From contig JAPKHC010000032.1 of NCBI GenBank assembly GCA_026647215.1, forward strand, positions 1 through 44,730: 44,730 nt of DNA. The letters run 5' to 3'. Under the pieces are notes generated by a model. It ran no database searches and was not told where the DNA came from. It saw only the letters and a program-made list of their open reading frames with translations. Positions within the stretch are counted from its first letter, which is position 1. Each line of letters begins with the position of its first letter. The stretch is from F1-120-MAGs118 sp013360535 (lineage in GTDB: Bacteria; Planctomycetota; UBA1135; GCA-002686595). Below, piece by piece: positions 7,671-16,745 of this stretch. The translations under genes were made by a program, and so were the position numbers.

Positions 7671-8945
7671 ATGCGCGTCGCGATCATCGGAAGCGGCATT
7701 TCGGGCCTCGTCGCCGCGCACCACCTCGCGCGTGAGCACGAGATCGAGCTCTACGAGGCGGGCGCGCACGTCGGCGGGCACACGCACACGCACCAGCTCG
7801 AGCTCGGCGGGCGCGAGGTCGCCGTCGACACGGGCTTCATCGTCTTCAACCGCAAGACGTACCCGAACTTCTGCCGTCTGCTCGACGAGCTCGGCGTCGC
7901 CTCGAAGGAGAGCGACATGAGCTTCAGCGTGCGCGAGGAGGCGACCGGCATCGAGTGGAACGGCCGCAACCTCGACAGCGTGTACGCGCAGCGCTCGAAC
8001 GTGCTGCGGCCGAGCTTCCACCGCATGGTGCTCGACATCCTGCGCTTCAACCGCGAGGCGCCGGAGCTGCTCGAGAACGGCGACGAGATCCCGCTGGGCG
8101 AATACCTGCGCTCGCGGCGCTATTCCGAGAGCTTCCAGCGCCTCTACATCCTCCCGATGGGCGCCGCGATCTGGTCGGCGAGTCCCGAGGAGATGCTCGC
8201 GTTCCCCGCGCGCTTCTTCGTGCGCTTCTTCCACAACCACGGGTTCCTGCAGGTCGAGGGGCGTCCGATGTGGCGCGTGGTCGAAGGTGGTTCGGCGCGG
8301 TACGTCGAGGCGCTGATCCGGCCGTTCCGCGAGCGTGTGCACGTGCGCACGCCGGTGCGGAGCGTGCGGCGTCGGCCCGATCACGTCGAGGTCGAGCTCG
8401 CGCGCGGAGTGGTCGAGCGCTTCGACGAGGTCGTGATCGCGACGCACAGCGACACGGCGCTCGCGCTGCTCGCCGATCCGACGCCGTCCGAGCGCTCGGT
8501 GCTCGGCGCGATCCGCTACCAGGAGAACGACGCGGTGCTCCACACCGACGAGCACCTGCTGCCGAAGCGCCGCAAGGTGTGGGCGAGCTGGAACTACCAC
8601 CTGCTCGACGCGGGCAGCCGCGAGCACGCGCACCGCGCGACGCTGACGTACTGGATGAACCGCCTGCAGGGCCTCGAGCTGCCCGAGCAGCTGTGCGTGA
8701 CGCTCAACCACACCGCCGCGATCGATCCGAGCAAGATCGTGCGCCGCATGACGTACCACCATCCGCACTTCGATCTGGCGGCGGTGGCGGCGCAGCGGCG
8801 CTGGCACGAGGTCAACGGCCAGTGCCGCACGTGGTTCGCGGGCGCCTACTGGCGTTACGGCTTCCACGAGGACGGCGTGCTGAGCGGCCTGCGGGTCGTC
8901 GAGGCGTTGACGGGAGCGCAGGTGCTCGCGGAGGCGGGCGCGTGA
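7671..8945 (+). CDS. FAD-dependent amine-oxidase-like protein (COG2907 type)
   Basis: Flavoprotein of 424 residues. The N-terminal dinucleotide fold has VAIIGSGISGLVAAHHL (GxGxxG at 7-12), an acidic ribose-binding residue E29 and the motif GGHTHTHQ. Family-typical segments are VDTGFIVFNRKTYPNF, LPMGAAIWS, FHNHGFLQV, W-x-VVEGGS and a C-terminal FAGAYWRYGFHEDGVLSG. This family is regularly encoded with DUF1365 and a CFA synthase, including in singlet-oxygen/light-stress regulons of alphaproteobacteria, where linked genes contribute to furan fatty acid formation (recalled literature; the exact orthologue is not verified). A role in dehydrogenating a methylated acyl chain is inference. ATG 7671 is preferred over ATG 7647, which overlaps the desaturase and lies ahead of the conserved start of the fold. 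Confidence 0.87.
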   Translation: MRVAIIGSGISGLVAAHHLAREHEIELYEAGAHVGGHTHTHQLELGGREVAVDTGFIVFNRKTYPNFCRLLDELGVASKESDMSFSVREEATGIEWNGRNLDSVYAQRSNVLRPSFHRMVLDILRFNREAPELLENGDEIPLGEYLRSRRYSESFQRLYILPMGAAIWSASPEEMLAFPARFFVRFFHNHGFLQVEGRPMWRVVEGGSARYVEALIRPFRERVHVRTPVRSVRRRPDHVEVELARGVVERFDEVVIATHSDTALALLADPTPSERSVLGAIRYQENDAVLHTDEHLLPKRRKVWASWNYHLLDAGSREHAHRATLTYWMNRLQGLELPEQLCVTLNHTAAIDPSKIVRRMTYHHPHFDLAAVAAQRRWHEVNGQCRTWFAGAYWRYGFHEDGVLSGLRVVEALTGAQVLAEAGA

Positions 8946-9706
8946 ACAGCGCGCTGTACCTCGGCCGCGTGACGCACCGCCGCATCGGCGGCGTCGAGCA
9001 CGCGTTCGGGTACCGCCACGCGCTGCTCGCGCTCGACCTCGCGGAACTCGAGCACGTGTTCGACGGCCGCTGGTTCTGGTCGGTCGAGCGCACCAACCTC
9101 GCGAGCTTCCGCCGCGCCGACTACCTCGGCGCCGACAGCGGGAAGACGCTCGAAAACGCCGTGCGCGAGCGCGTTCGCGCGGAGCTCGGCCGCGAGCCGC
9201 GCGGACGCGTCGTGCTGCTCACCCAGCCGCGCCTGTTCGGCTTCGTGTTCAACCCGGTGAGCTTCTACTACGTGCACGACGAGCGGGGCGAGCTCGACAC
9301 GATCGTCGCCGAGATCACCAACACGCCGTGGAACGAGCGCCACAGCTACGTGCTCGACGCACGCGGCGGCGGCGCGAGCGCCAGCTTCGCGAAGGCCTTC
9401 CACGTCTCGCCCTTCCAGCCGTTCGAGCAGCGCTACCACTGGAAGTTCGGTGGGCTCGGGGACGAGCTGCGCGTGCAGATGACCAACAGCGAAGCCGGCC
9501 GCGCCGTGTTCCAGGCCGAGCTCACGCTGCAGCGCCACGCGCTCGACGGCGCGAGCCTCGCCAAGGCGCTCGTGCTCTGCCCCGGCTTCTCGCTGCGTTC
9601 GGTCGCGGCGATCTACTGGCAGGCGCTGCGCCTCAAGCTCAAGGGTGCGCCGTTTTTCGAGCATCCGCGCCACCGCACTCCGACTCCCAAGGTGTCGACC
9701 CGATGA
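8942..9706 (+). CDS. DUF1365 protein (COG3496)
   Basis: Protein of 254 residues in DUF1365, whose biochemical role is not established. Conserved blocks are visible: LYLGRVTHRRIGGVEHAFGYR at the N-terminus, RVVLLTQPRLFGFVFNPVSFYY (about 94-115), and ITNTPWNERHSYVLD followed by FHVSPFQPFEQRYHWKF. No signal peptide or clear membrane helix is visible. The gene is placed between the flavoprotein and the second CFA homologue, the characteristic trio order for this family, which suggests the three act on the same lipid. The start is GTG 8942, overlapping the preceding stop by 4 bases (GTGA); its stop overlaps the next ATG by 4 bases. Confidence 0.9.
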   Translation: MNSALYLGRVTHRRIGGVEHAFGYRHALLALDLAELEHVFDGRWFWSVERTNLASFRRADYLGADSGKTLENAVRERVRAELGREPRGRVVLLTQPRLFGFVFNPVSFYYVHDERGELDTIVAEITNTPWNERHSYVLDARGGGASASFAKAFHVSPFQPFEQRYHWKFGGLGDELRVQMTNSEAGRAVFQAELTLQRHALDGASLAKALVLCPGFSLRSVAAIYWQALRLKLKGAPFFEHPRHRTPTPKVSTR

Positions 9707-10992
9707 ATCCCGCCTTCAGCCAGCAAGTGCGTCCCGCGGACGCTCCGGTCGCGACGCGCCGCGCGCAATCCTTCGGTTTCCTCGAGCGTTTCGCGCGTTC
9801 GCAGCTCCACCAGCGGCTCGAGCGCGTGACGTGGGGACGGCTCGTGCTGCGCGACGAGCTCGGTTCGGCCGTGTTTGGCGGCGGCGAAGGCCCGAGCGCG
9901 ACGATCGAGGTGCACGACGGCTCGATGTACATGGACGTCGCGACGCAGGGCAGCGTCGGCGCGGGCGAGGCTTATGCGCGCGGCCTGTGGTCGACGGACG
10001 ACCTCGTCGCGGTGATCCGCATCCTCGTGCGCAACCGCGACGTGCTGCAGGGTATGGAGAGCGGGCTCGCGAAGCTCGGCGGCGCCGCGCTGCGCCTGTG
10101 GCACCTGCGGCGCGACAACACGCGCGACGGCTCGCGCGCGAACATCGCCGCGCACTACGACCTCGGCAACGACTTCTACGCGCTGTGGCTCGACGAGACG
10201 ATGATGTACTCGTGCGCGGCCTGGGAGCGCGATGGCATGACGCTGCACGAGGCGCAGGTGGCGCGCCTCGAGCGCATCTGCCGCAAGCTCGACCTCAAGC
10301 CCGGCGACCACCTGCTCGAGATCGGCACCGGCTGGGGCGGCATGGCGCTCCACGCGGCGCGCGAGTTCGGCTGCCGCGTGACGACGACGACGATCTCGCG
10401 CCGCCAGCACGAGCTTGCGACGGAGCGCGTGGCGCGTGCGGGGCTCTCCGACCGAGTGACGGTGCTGCTCGAGGACTACCGCGACCTGACCGGCCAGTAC
10501 GACAAGCTCGTCTCGCTCGAGATGATCGAGGCCGTCGGCGAGCGCTGGTACGACACGTACTTCAAGAAATGCTCGGACCTGCTCAAACCCGAGGGTTTGA
10601 TGCTCCTGCAGGCGATCACGATCCGCGATCGCCATTACGAGGAGGCGCTGCGCTCGGTGGACTTCATCCAGCGCTTCATCTTCCCCGGGAGCTGCATCCC
10701 GTCGTCGGCCGCGATCCTCGACCGGGTCGCGCGCGTCACGGACTTCAACCTGTTTCACCTCGAGGACATCGGGCCGCACTACGCGCGCACGCTGCGCGCG
10801 TGGCGCGAGAACCTGGCGGCGCGCATCGACGACGTGCGCAAGCTCGGCCACTCGGAGGAGTTCCTGCGTCTGTGGGAGTTCTACTTCTGCTACTGCGAGG
10901 GCGGTTTCGAGGAGCGTTCGATCCAGGACGTGCAGATGCTGCTCGCCAAGCCGCTGTGCCGGCGCGCCCCGCTGCTTCCGGCGCTCGCCTGA
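9703..10992 (+). CDS. Cyclopropane-fatty-acid-synthase family methyltransferase (Gln-variant active site)
   Basis: CFA synthase homologue of 429 residues (COG2230) with an N-terminal helical domain (1-140) and a SAM methyltransferase domain (145-429; LLEIGTGWGGMALHAA at 204-219). Mapping by eye onto E. coli Cfa bicarbonate-site residues: Cys139 is C171 (YSCAAW), Glu239 is E276, Ile268 is I305 and Tyr317 is Y360, but His266 is Gln303 (LLQAITI). This goes with the segment DFIQRFIFPGSCIPS. It transfers a methyl carbon from SAM to an acyl double bond in membrane phospholipid; whether a ring closes is uncertain because bicarbonate acts as the base in Cfa. It overlaps the DUF1365 gene by ATGA and is followed 7 nt later by the DUF2878 gene. 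Confidence 0.88.
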   Translation: MNPAFSQQVRPADAPVATRRAQSFGFLERFARSQLHQRLERVTWGRLVLRDELGSAVFGGGEGPSATIEVHDGSMYMDVATQGSVGAGEAYARGLWSTDDLVAVIRILVRNRDVLQGMESGLAKLGGAALRLWHLRRDNTRDGSRANIAAHYDLGNDFYALWLDETMMYSCAAWERDGMTLHEAQVARLERICRKLDLKPGDHLLEIGTGWGGMALHAAREFGCRVTTTTISRRQHELATERVARAGLSDRVTVLLEDYRDLTGQYDKLVSLEMIEAVGERWYDTYFKKCSDLLKPEGLMLLQAITIRDRHYEEALRSVDFIQRFIFPGSCIPSSAAILDRVARVTDFNLFHLEDIGPHYARTLRAWRENLAARIDDVRKLGHSEEFLRLWEFYFCYCEGGFEERSIQDVQMLLAKPLCRRAPLLPALA

Positions 10993-10999
10993 TTTCGGC

Positions 11000-11554
11000 G
11001 TGGGCAAGTTCGGGAACTTCGTCGGCTTCCAGGCCTGCTGGTTCGCCTGCGTGCTCGGCGCGGCGCACGGTGCGGAGTGGCTGGGGCCCGTCGTCGTGCT
11101 CGCCTTCACGGCGCTCTCGCTGCGAGGGCGGGCGAACGTCGCGCGCGAGCTGGGCGCGCTCGCCGCAGCGGCGCTGATCGGAACGGGAGTCGACACGCTC
11201 GAGCTGAGCCTCGGCTGGCTCACGTTCGCCGGCACTCCGTTGCTCGGCGCGCTCGCCCCGGCCTGGATCGTCGCGTTGTGGGTGGCCTTCGCGCTCACGT
11301 TCGACTCGTCGCTCGCGTGGCTGGCGCGTCGGCGCGCGTGGTTCGCGGCCTTCGGCCTCGTCGGAGCCCCGTTCTCCTACTGGGGCGGAGTGCGCATGGG
11401 CGCGCTGGAGTTCGGGGAGCCGCTCCTGCCGTCGCTCGTCGGCATCGGCGTGGCGTGGGGCGTCGCGCTGCCGCTGGCGAGCTGGGTGGTCGAGCGGCTG
11501 CGGCGGCCCGCTGGCCCGTCCTCGAGCGGCGAAACCGGCGCGCGCGCTCCCTAG
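11000..11554 (+). CDS. DUF2878 small integral membrane protein
   Basis: Membrane protein of 184 residues with about five to six hydrophobic helices and a short polar C-terminal tail. The N-terminus (FVGFQACWFACVLGAAHG) and the central SLGWLTFAGTPL and APAWIVALWVAFALTF match the DUF2878 pattern, with PFSYWGGVRMGALEF near the end. The function is unknown. In other bacteria DUF2878 genes sit in the same CFA-synthase/DUF1365/flavoprotein clusters, so it may be a membrane partner of that pathway. The start is GTG 11000, 7 nt after the CFA gene stop, preceded by weak ribosome-binding sequence. It is probably the last gene of the light/lipid operon, since the next gene has its own -10-like element overlapping this stop. 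Confidence 0.8.
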   Translation: MGKFGNFVGFQACWFACVLGAAHGAEWLGPVVVLAFTALSLRGRANVARELGALAAAALIGTGVDTLELSLGWLTFAGTPLLGALAPAWIVALWVAFALTFDSSLAWLARRRAWFAAFGLVGAPFSYWGGVRMGALEFGEPLLPSLVGIGVAWGVALPLASWVVERLRRPAGPSSSGETGARAP

Positions 11555-11557
11555 AAT
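11552..11557 (+). promoter_or_regulatory. -10-like hexamer TAGAAT before corA
   Basis: TAGAAT overlaps the stop codon of the DUF2878 gene and ends 9 nt before the corA ATG. No Shine-Dalgarno lies between, so the transcript may be leaderless or nearly so. There is no clear -35 hexamer 16-18 bp upstream. Confidence 0.5.
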
Positions 11558-11566
11558 CCCGGGGGC

Positions 11567-12640
11567 ATGGCGCGCCGCAAGCACTCCCACGGGCTCCCTT
11601 CGAATCCCGGCCTGAGTCCGGGCACGCTCACGATTCCCGATGGCGCTCCGCGCCCGCACGTGCGCGTCGTGAGGTACGACGCGGCCTCGATCGAGGCGCG
11701 CGACAACGTCGGCGTGCAGGAGCTCGCGAAGCTGCAGGAGGACGGCCGCATCCTGTGGATCGACATCGAGGGCTACGGCGACAAGGCGCTGTTCGAGATG
11801 CTCGAGCGCGTCCACCGCGTGCCGCGGCTCGCGCTGGAGGACGTGCTCGGCAACCGATCGCGACCCAAGCTGGAGCTCTTCGGCGACTGCGCCTTCGTGA
11901 CGTCGCGCGCGCTCAAGCGCTCGGATCGGCCGGAGTTCGAGCAACTGTCGTTCTTCGTGCGCGGCCGGACGGTGATCACCTTCGCCGACGAGCCGCTCGA
12001 CCTGCTCGCGCCGCTGCGCAAGCGCCTGCACGCCGCCGACAGCCTGACGCGCCGCAGCGGCGTCGACTTCCTCGTCTACCGCATGCTCGACTGCGTGGTC
12101 GACACGTTCGTGCCGTGCCTCGAGGACGTCGGCACGCGCCTCGAGGACCTCGAAGCGCAGGCGATCGAACGTCCGTCGTCGAAGCCGCTGCGCACGGTGT
12201 ACGAGCTCGTCCGCGACCTGCGCCAGATCGCGCGCGTCGCGCTGCCGACGCGGGAGCTCGTCACTGCGCTCGGCCACGAGGGGCGCGCGCTGTTCGCGGC
12301 GGAAACACTGCCGTTCCTCGCCGACCTGCGCGACCACGCCAACGGCATCGTCGAGATGACCGCGCACTACCGCGACCTCGGCACCGACGTGCGCGAGCTG
12401 ATCCACGGGGCGCTCAACCTGAAGATGAACCAGGTGATGCGCATGCTGACCGCCGTCACGAGCGTGTTCATCCCGCTGTCGTTCGTGACCGGCCTGTACG
12501 GCATGAACTTCGAGCACATGCCGGAGCTGAAGCTGCCCGGCGGCTACTTCATCGTGCTGGGTGTGCTCGCGCTGGTCGCGGCGTTCATCCTCAACTGGCT
12601 GCGCAAGCAGGGCTGGACGCGCATCGGGGAAGACGAGTGA
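11567..12640 (+). CDS. corA: CorA-family magnesium/cobalt transporter
   Basis: Protein of 357 residues with the CorA architecture: a large cytoplasmic alpha/beta domain (about 30-285) and two C-terminal membrane helices (about 294-312 and 326-345). The signature YGMNF (311-315) sits at the end of the first helix. Other family elements are LWIDIEGY near residue 64 and LKMNQVMRMLTAVTSVFIPLSFVTG. It forms homopentameric channels for Mg2+ or other divalent ions in the inner membrane. If it carries Co2+ it might feed the B12-dependent proteins nearby, but that is speculation. The ATG at 11567 has no obvious ribosome-binding site and follows a -10-like hexamer. The next gene begins 10 nt after its stop, so it probably heads the corA-tamB-tamA unit. 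Confidence 0.93.
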   Translation: MARRKHSHGLPSNPGLSPGTLTIPDGAPRPHVRVVRYDAASIEARDNVGVQELAKLQEDGRILWIDIEGYGDKALFEMLERVHRVPRLALEDVLGNRSRPKLELFGDCAFVTSRALKRSDRPEFEQLSFFVRGRTVITFADEPLDLLAPLRKRLHAADSLTRRSGVDFLVYRMLDCVVDTFVPCLEDVGTRLEDLEAQAIERPSSKPLRTVYELVRDLRQIARVALPTRELVTALGHEGRALFAAETLPFLADLRDHANGIVEMTAHYRDLGTDVRELIHGALNLKMNQVMRMLTAVTSVFIPLSFVTGLYGMNFEHMPELKLPGGYFIVLGVLALVAAFILNWLRKQGWTRIGEDE

Positions 12641-12650
12641 AGGCGCGGAG

Positions 12651-15600
12651 ATGGCGCGCTTGACGGATTCGGCCGACGCCGGCGCGTCGCCGCGACCGAC
12701 GAGCCTCGGCCGCAGGTTCGCGCGGGTCGGGGCGGGGCTCGCCGTCGCGGGGCTCGTTGCCTGCGGAGCGCTCTACTTCGCGCGCAATCGTGTGCTCGGG
12801 CCGTTGCTCGTCGCGCAGGCTTCGGAGTGGCTGGAGCGCGAGCGCGGGATCGTGCTCGGCGTCGATGGCTTCGAGGGCGGCTGGTTCAGCGAACTCACGC
12901 TGCGCGGCGTGAGCGTCACGTCGGTTCCGGGAGCGCAGGAGCCGCTGCACGTGCACGTCGACGAGCTGCGCCTCGAGCACGAGCTCTTCCGCCTGCTGCG
13001 AGGCGACCTCGCAGGCCTGCAGGCGGTGAGTGCGCGTGGGGTCGAGGCGCGGATCGAGCTCGGTGCGGGTTCGGGAGCGGATTCGGAAGGCGAAACGAGC
13101 GTTCCGGAGCTCGCCGGCCTGCCGCCGCTGCCCAGCATCGCGCTCGAACGTGTCGATCTCGACCTGCGCTTGCCGCAGGGGCGCGCGGTCGAGCTGCGCA
13201 ACGCGCGTGCGACCCACGCCGGAGGGAAGTTGGCGCTCGAACTGCCTGCGATCAAGCTCGCGGGCGAGTGGCCGATCCTGCCGCGCGAATTTGCGCTGGT
13301 CGCGGACGTCGCGCGCGAAGGGGAGCGGCTCGACGTGACGCGGCTCGAAGTGCAGGGAGGCGCACAGCTCAAGGCCAGCGGCGGTTCCGTACGCCTGGCC
13401 GCGGGTCGGGTGCAGCTCGAGACGCCGCTCGAAGGCGAGGGCGTGCGCGGACAGGTGCGCGCGGAGCTCGCCAGCGGTGCGCTCGCGGTCGACTGGCGCC
13501 TGGACGACGTGGACCTCGCGCAACTCGCGCGCTGGACGCCGCGAACGCTCGAACTGGGGCTCGAAGGCCGCGTGCGCGGCGAAGGTGAGCTGCACCTGTC
13601 GCGCGGCGAGCTGTGGAGCAGCCTGCGCGTGAGCGCGGAGCACCTGTGCGGACTGGGGCGCGAGCTCGACAGCGTCGAGGCCGAGCTCGTGCTGCGCCCC
13701 GGCTGGGTCGACGTGCTGGGGCTGAGCGTGCGCCAGCACGAGAACCTCGGCTGGGCGCGTGCGCTCGAGATTCCGCTCGAGAGCGCGAGCTTGCTCGCGG
13801 CGCTGCGCGCGGCGCGGGGTGAGGTCGAGCTCGCGCTGCACGACGTCGGCGAGCTGCGCGCGGGCGCGGGCGGGCCGCTGCCGGAGCATCGGCTCACGCT
13901 GGTCGGACGGCTCGATGAACAGGGGCTCGACCTGCAGGCGGGACGCCTCGACACGGCGACGGGGCGACTCGTCGTGCGCCGCGGCCGCGTGGCCTGGGGC
14001 GAGCCGCTCGAGCAGCGCACCGAACTCGACATCGACGCCGACGTGCTCTTCCGCGACCTCGGCGAGCTCGGTCCGCTGGTCGACGAGCGCCCGTGGTCCG
14101 GCAGTTTGCTCGGAACGGTGCACGTCGCGGGTCCTGTCTCGGGGCCCACGGGCTTGCTCGCGCTGCGCGGCGAGGACGTGGTCGCGAGCGGCTACGAGCT
14201 CGGCCTCACGACGCTGCGCGCACGCATCGCCGGCACGCGCGCGGAAGTCGACCTGCTCAAGACTGAGGGGAGACTCGGGAAACTCTCGGCGAACGGGGCG
14301 GTCGAGCTCGGCGAGCGCCGCATCGACCGCGCGCAGGTGACGCTCGAGATTCCGAGGCTCGAAGTGCTGCTGCCCGGCGAGGTCGAGCGCGGCTTCGTCG
14401 CGCTGGAGGCCGACCTGTCGGGGCCGCTGCTCGAACCGCTCGGCAGTTTCACGCTGTCCGCTCACGACGTCGCCGTTGGCGACTTCGAGCTCGCGGGCGT
14501 GCGCGCCAAGGGGCGGCTCGAGGCCGGGCGCGTGATCGCCGACGAGCTCGACGCGAGCTCGGCGGGCGTCGACCTGCGAGCGCAGGGCGCGCTCGTCCAC
14601 GATCGCTGGCGCGGACCGTACCTGCTGCAGCTGGGCATGGCGGTGCTCGCCCGCGACGGGCTCGCGCTCGTGCTCGAACGACCGGCTGCGATCGAGTTCG
14701 GTGCGGGGCGCGTGCTCGCGCCGTCGCTCGCCTTCACGGGCCTCAGCGGCCGGGTCGACGGCATCTTCGAGCTCTCGAACGAGGTCCTCGACCTCGACGC
14801 GCGGATCGAGCATCTCGATCCGATGCCGCTCGCGGCGCCGTTCCTGCCGCGCGGCAGTTCCGTGGGTTCGCTCGACGGTCGACTCGTGCTGCACCGCGAG
14901 CGTGGGCTGCACGAGCTGCAGGCGGACCTGCGCGCCCGCGAGTGTGTCGCGCTCGGTGACCTGCCGAAGTTCGATCTGGAGCTCGTGGGACGCGCGGGTG
15001 GAGAGCGCGCGACGCTCGAGCGTCTCGTGCTGCGCACGCAGGTGGGCATCGGGCTCGAGGCCTCCGGCGAAGTGCCGTACGACTCCGCGGAGCCGTGGAA
15101 GTGGCGCGACGGCGTGCTGCAGGTGCGCGCGGACGCGAACGTCGACGACGCGAGCGTGATCCCGTGGCCGGCGCTCGGGCTTCCGGCGCGGCTGGCGGGG
15201 CGGGCGAAGCTGCGGCTGGTCGCCGCCGGGCGTCCGCCGGACTTGCGCGGCTCGATCGAGCTCGACGGGACGGGACTCTCGCTCGGTGCGCTCGAGGACG
15301 ATGGCGTGCTCGCGGGCATCCACGCCAGCGACGGAGCGCTGCGCTTGCGGATCGTGCTCGACCAAGGCGTGCGAGTGGAGGCCCTCTCGCTCGAGGCGGA
15401 GCCGTCGCTCTCGCTCGCGGCGGAGGGCACGCTGCTTTCGCGCGAGGGCGTGGCTGCGTTGTTCGAGGACCCGCGCAGCGCGCTCGAACGAGACGGGCTC
15501 GCGCTGAGCGCACGCTGGGACCTCGCCGACATCGGCGTCGTCGAGACCTTGCTCAGCAAGGTGCGGCGCTTGCGCGGCGCGACGAGCGGGTCGCTGGAAC

Positions 15601-16745
15601 TTTCCGGCACGCTCGGACATCCGGAGCTCGCCGGGCGCATCGAGCTGCGCGAGGGCGAGGTGCGGCTCGAGTCGGGCCTGCCGCCGCTCGAACGCATCGC
15701 CGGTTCCGCGCTGCTGCGCGGTCGCACCGTCGCGCTCGAGTCGCTGCGCGGCGAGCTCGGGGCCGGTCCCTTCGAACTCTCCGGAGAGGTCGATTTCTCC
15801 GGGAATTCGCCGCAGTTTGCGCTGCGGCTGGCGGGGCGCGAGCTCCTGCTCGTGCAACGGCGCGACCTGCGCCTGCGCGCCGACGGCGAGCTCCGGCTGA
15901 ACGGTCCGCTCGAGGCGCTGACGCTCGTCGGCGACCTCAGCACGCAAGACAGCCGCTGGTCGCGCAACTTCGACTGGTTCGCGCCGCGCCAGCGCCGTCG
16001 TGCGGGCGCGGGCGCGGGCCGCGAGGCGAGTCCGCCCTTGTTCTCGATCACCGAGGGACCGCTCGCCGCGCTGCGCTTCGACGTGAGGCTTTCCGGCGGC
16101 GATCCGTTCCGCGTCGACTCGAACGTGCTCAAGGGTTCGCTGCGACCCAACCTCGCGCTGACGGGCACCGGCAAGGCGCCGGTGCTCACCGGAGCGCTGT
16201 TCCTCGATCCGACGCAGGTGCTCCTGCCGGCGGCGACGCTCGAGCTGCGCGCAGGCACGCTCTCGATCGACCGGCGCGATCCGCTCGACCCGCGGCTGGA
16301 CGCCGCGCTCGGCGCGCGCGTGCGCGGCTACGACGTGTCGGTGCGAGTGACGGGCACCGCGAGCGAGCCCGAGCTCGAGCTTTCGTCGGTGCCGCCGCTG
16401 TCGAGCGAGGACATCCTGCTGCTCCTGCTCACCGGACGCATGCCGGGCACCGCGCTCGATCGCGACCAGGGCGCCGACGCGGCGGAGACCGTGATCGTGT
16501 TCCTCGGACGCGACCTCCTGACGCGCATTTTCGCGGACGACGGCGACTCGGGCGAGACGCTGCTCGAGCGCATCGAGCTCCAGACGGGCGCCGACGTCAC
16601 GCAAACGGGCGGTTCGACCGCGCAGGTGCGCGTGCGCGTCTCCGGCGCGGCGCAGGGCGAAGGGCGCGCGATCTACCTGCGCGGTGAGCGCGACATCTAC
16701 GACCGCTACAACTACGGGCTCAGGCTCGTGATGCGACTGCGATGA
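12651..16745 (+). CDS. tamB: TamB-like translocation and assembly module protein (AsmA/DUF490 type)
   Basis: Very large protein of 1364 residues. It has a cytoplasmic basic N-terminus, one membrane anchor (about 27-48) and a long repetitive beta-rich region rich in VxLRG/LxGxV-type strands, as in bridge-like lipid transporters. The C-terminal TamB domain (about 1130-1364) includes FRVDSNVLKGSLRPNLALTG, LSSVPPLSSEDILLLLLTGR and a final YNYGLRLVMRLR. In the family it spans the periplasm as a hydrophobic groove and works with an outer-membrane Omp85 partner, which is encoded next with a 4-base ATGA overlap. ATG 12651 is chosen because an AG-rich site precedes it and it follows corA by 10 nt. The length is similar to proteobacterial TamB (about 1260). 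The order tamB before tamA is the reverse of the usual E. coli order. Confidence 0.87.
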   Translation: MARLTDSADAGASPRPTSLGRRFARVGAGLAVAGLVACGALYFARNRVLGPLLVAQASEWLERERGIVLGVDGFEGGWFSELTLRGVSVTSVPGAQEPLHVHVDELRLEHELFRLLRGDLAGLQAVSARGVEARIELGAGSGADSEGETSVPELAGLPPLPSIALERVDLDLRLPQGRAVELRNARATHAGGKLALELPAIKLAGEWPILPREFALVADVAREGERLDVTRLEVQGGAQLKASGGSVRLAAGRVQLETPLEGEGVRGQVRAELASGALAVDWRLDDVDLAQLARWTPRTLELGLEGRVRGEGELHLSRGELWSSLRVSAEHLCGLGRELDSVEAELVLRPGWVDVLGLSVRQHENLGWARALEIPLESASLLAALRAARGEVELALHDVGELRAGAGGPLPEHRLTLVGRLDEQGLDLQAGRLDTATGRLVVRRGRVAWGEPLEQRTELDIDADVLFRDLGELGPLVDERPWSGSLLGTVHVAGPVSGPTGLLALRGEDVVASGYELGLTTLRARIAGTRAEVDLLKTEGRLGKLSANGAVELGERRIDRAQVTLEIPRLEVLLPGEVERGFVALEADLSGPLLEPLGSFTLSAHDVAVGDFELAGVRAKGRLEAGRVIADELDASSAGVDLRAQGALVHDRWRGPYLLQLGMAVLARDGLALVLERPAAIEFGAGRVLAPSLAFTGLSGRVDGIFELSNEVLDLDARIEHLDPMPLAAPFLPRGSSVGSLDGRLVLHRERGLHELQADLRARECVALGDLPKFDLELVGRAGGERATLERLVLRTQVGIGLEASGEVPYDSAEPWKWRDGVLQVRADANVDDASVIPWPALGLPARLAGRAKLRLVAAGRPPDLRGSIELDGTGLSLGALEDDGVLAGIHASDGALRLRIVLDQGVRVEALSLEAEPSLSLAAEGTLLSREGVAALFEDPRSALERDGLALSARWDLADIGVVETLLSKVRRLRGATSGSLELSGTLGHPELAGRIELREGEVRLESGLPPLERIAGSALLRGRTVALESLRGELGAGPFELSGEVDFSGNSPQFALRLAGRELLLVQRRDLRLRADGELRLNGPLEALTLVGDLSTQDSRWSRNFDWFAPRQRRRAGAGAGREASPPLFSITEGPLAALRFDVRLSGGDPFRVDSNVLKGSLRPNLALTGTGKAPVLTGALFLDPTQVLLPAATLELRAGTLSIDRRDPLDPRLDAALGARVRGYDVSVRVTGTASEPELELSSVPPLSSEDILLLLLTGRMPGTALDRDQGADAAETVIVFLGRDLLTRIFADDGDSGETLLERIELQTGADVTQTGGSTAQVRVRVSGAAQGEGRAIYLRGERDIYDRYNYGLRLVMRLR

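Noticed and set aside
12591..16604. 1337-codon minus-strand open frame opposite the TamB-like gene
   Set aside because: It is Arg/Glu/Gln/His-rich shadow sequence with no domain; the plus strand has the membrane anchor, TamB C-terminal motifs and ATGA coupling to the Omp85 gene.
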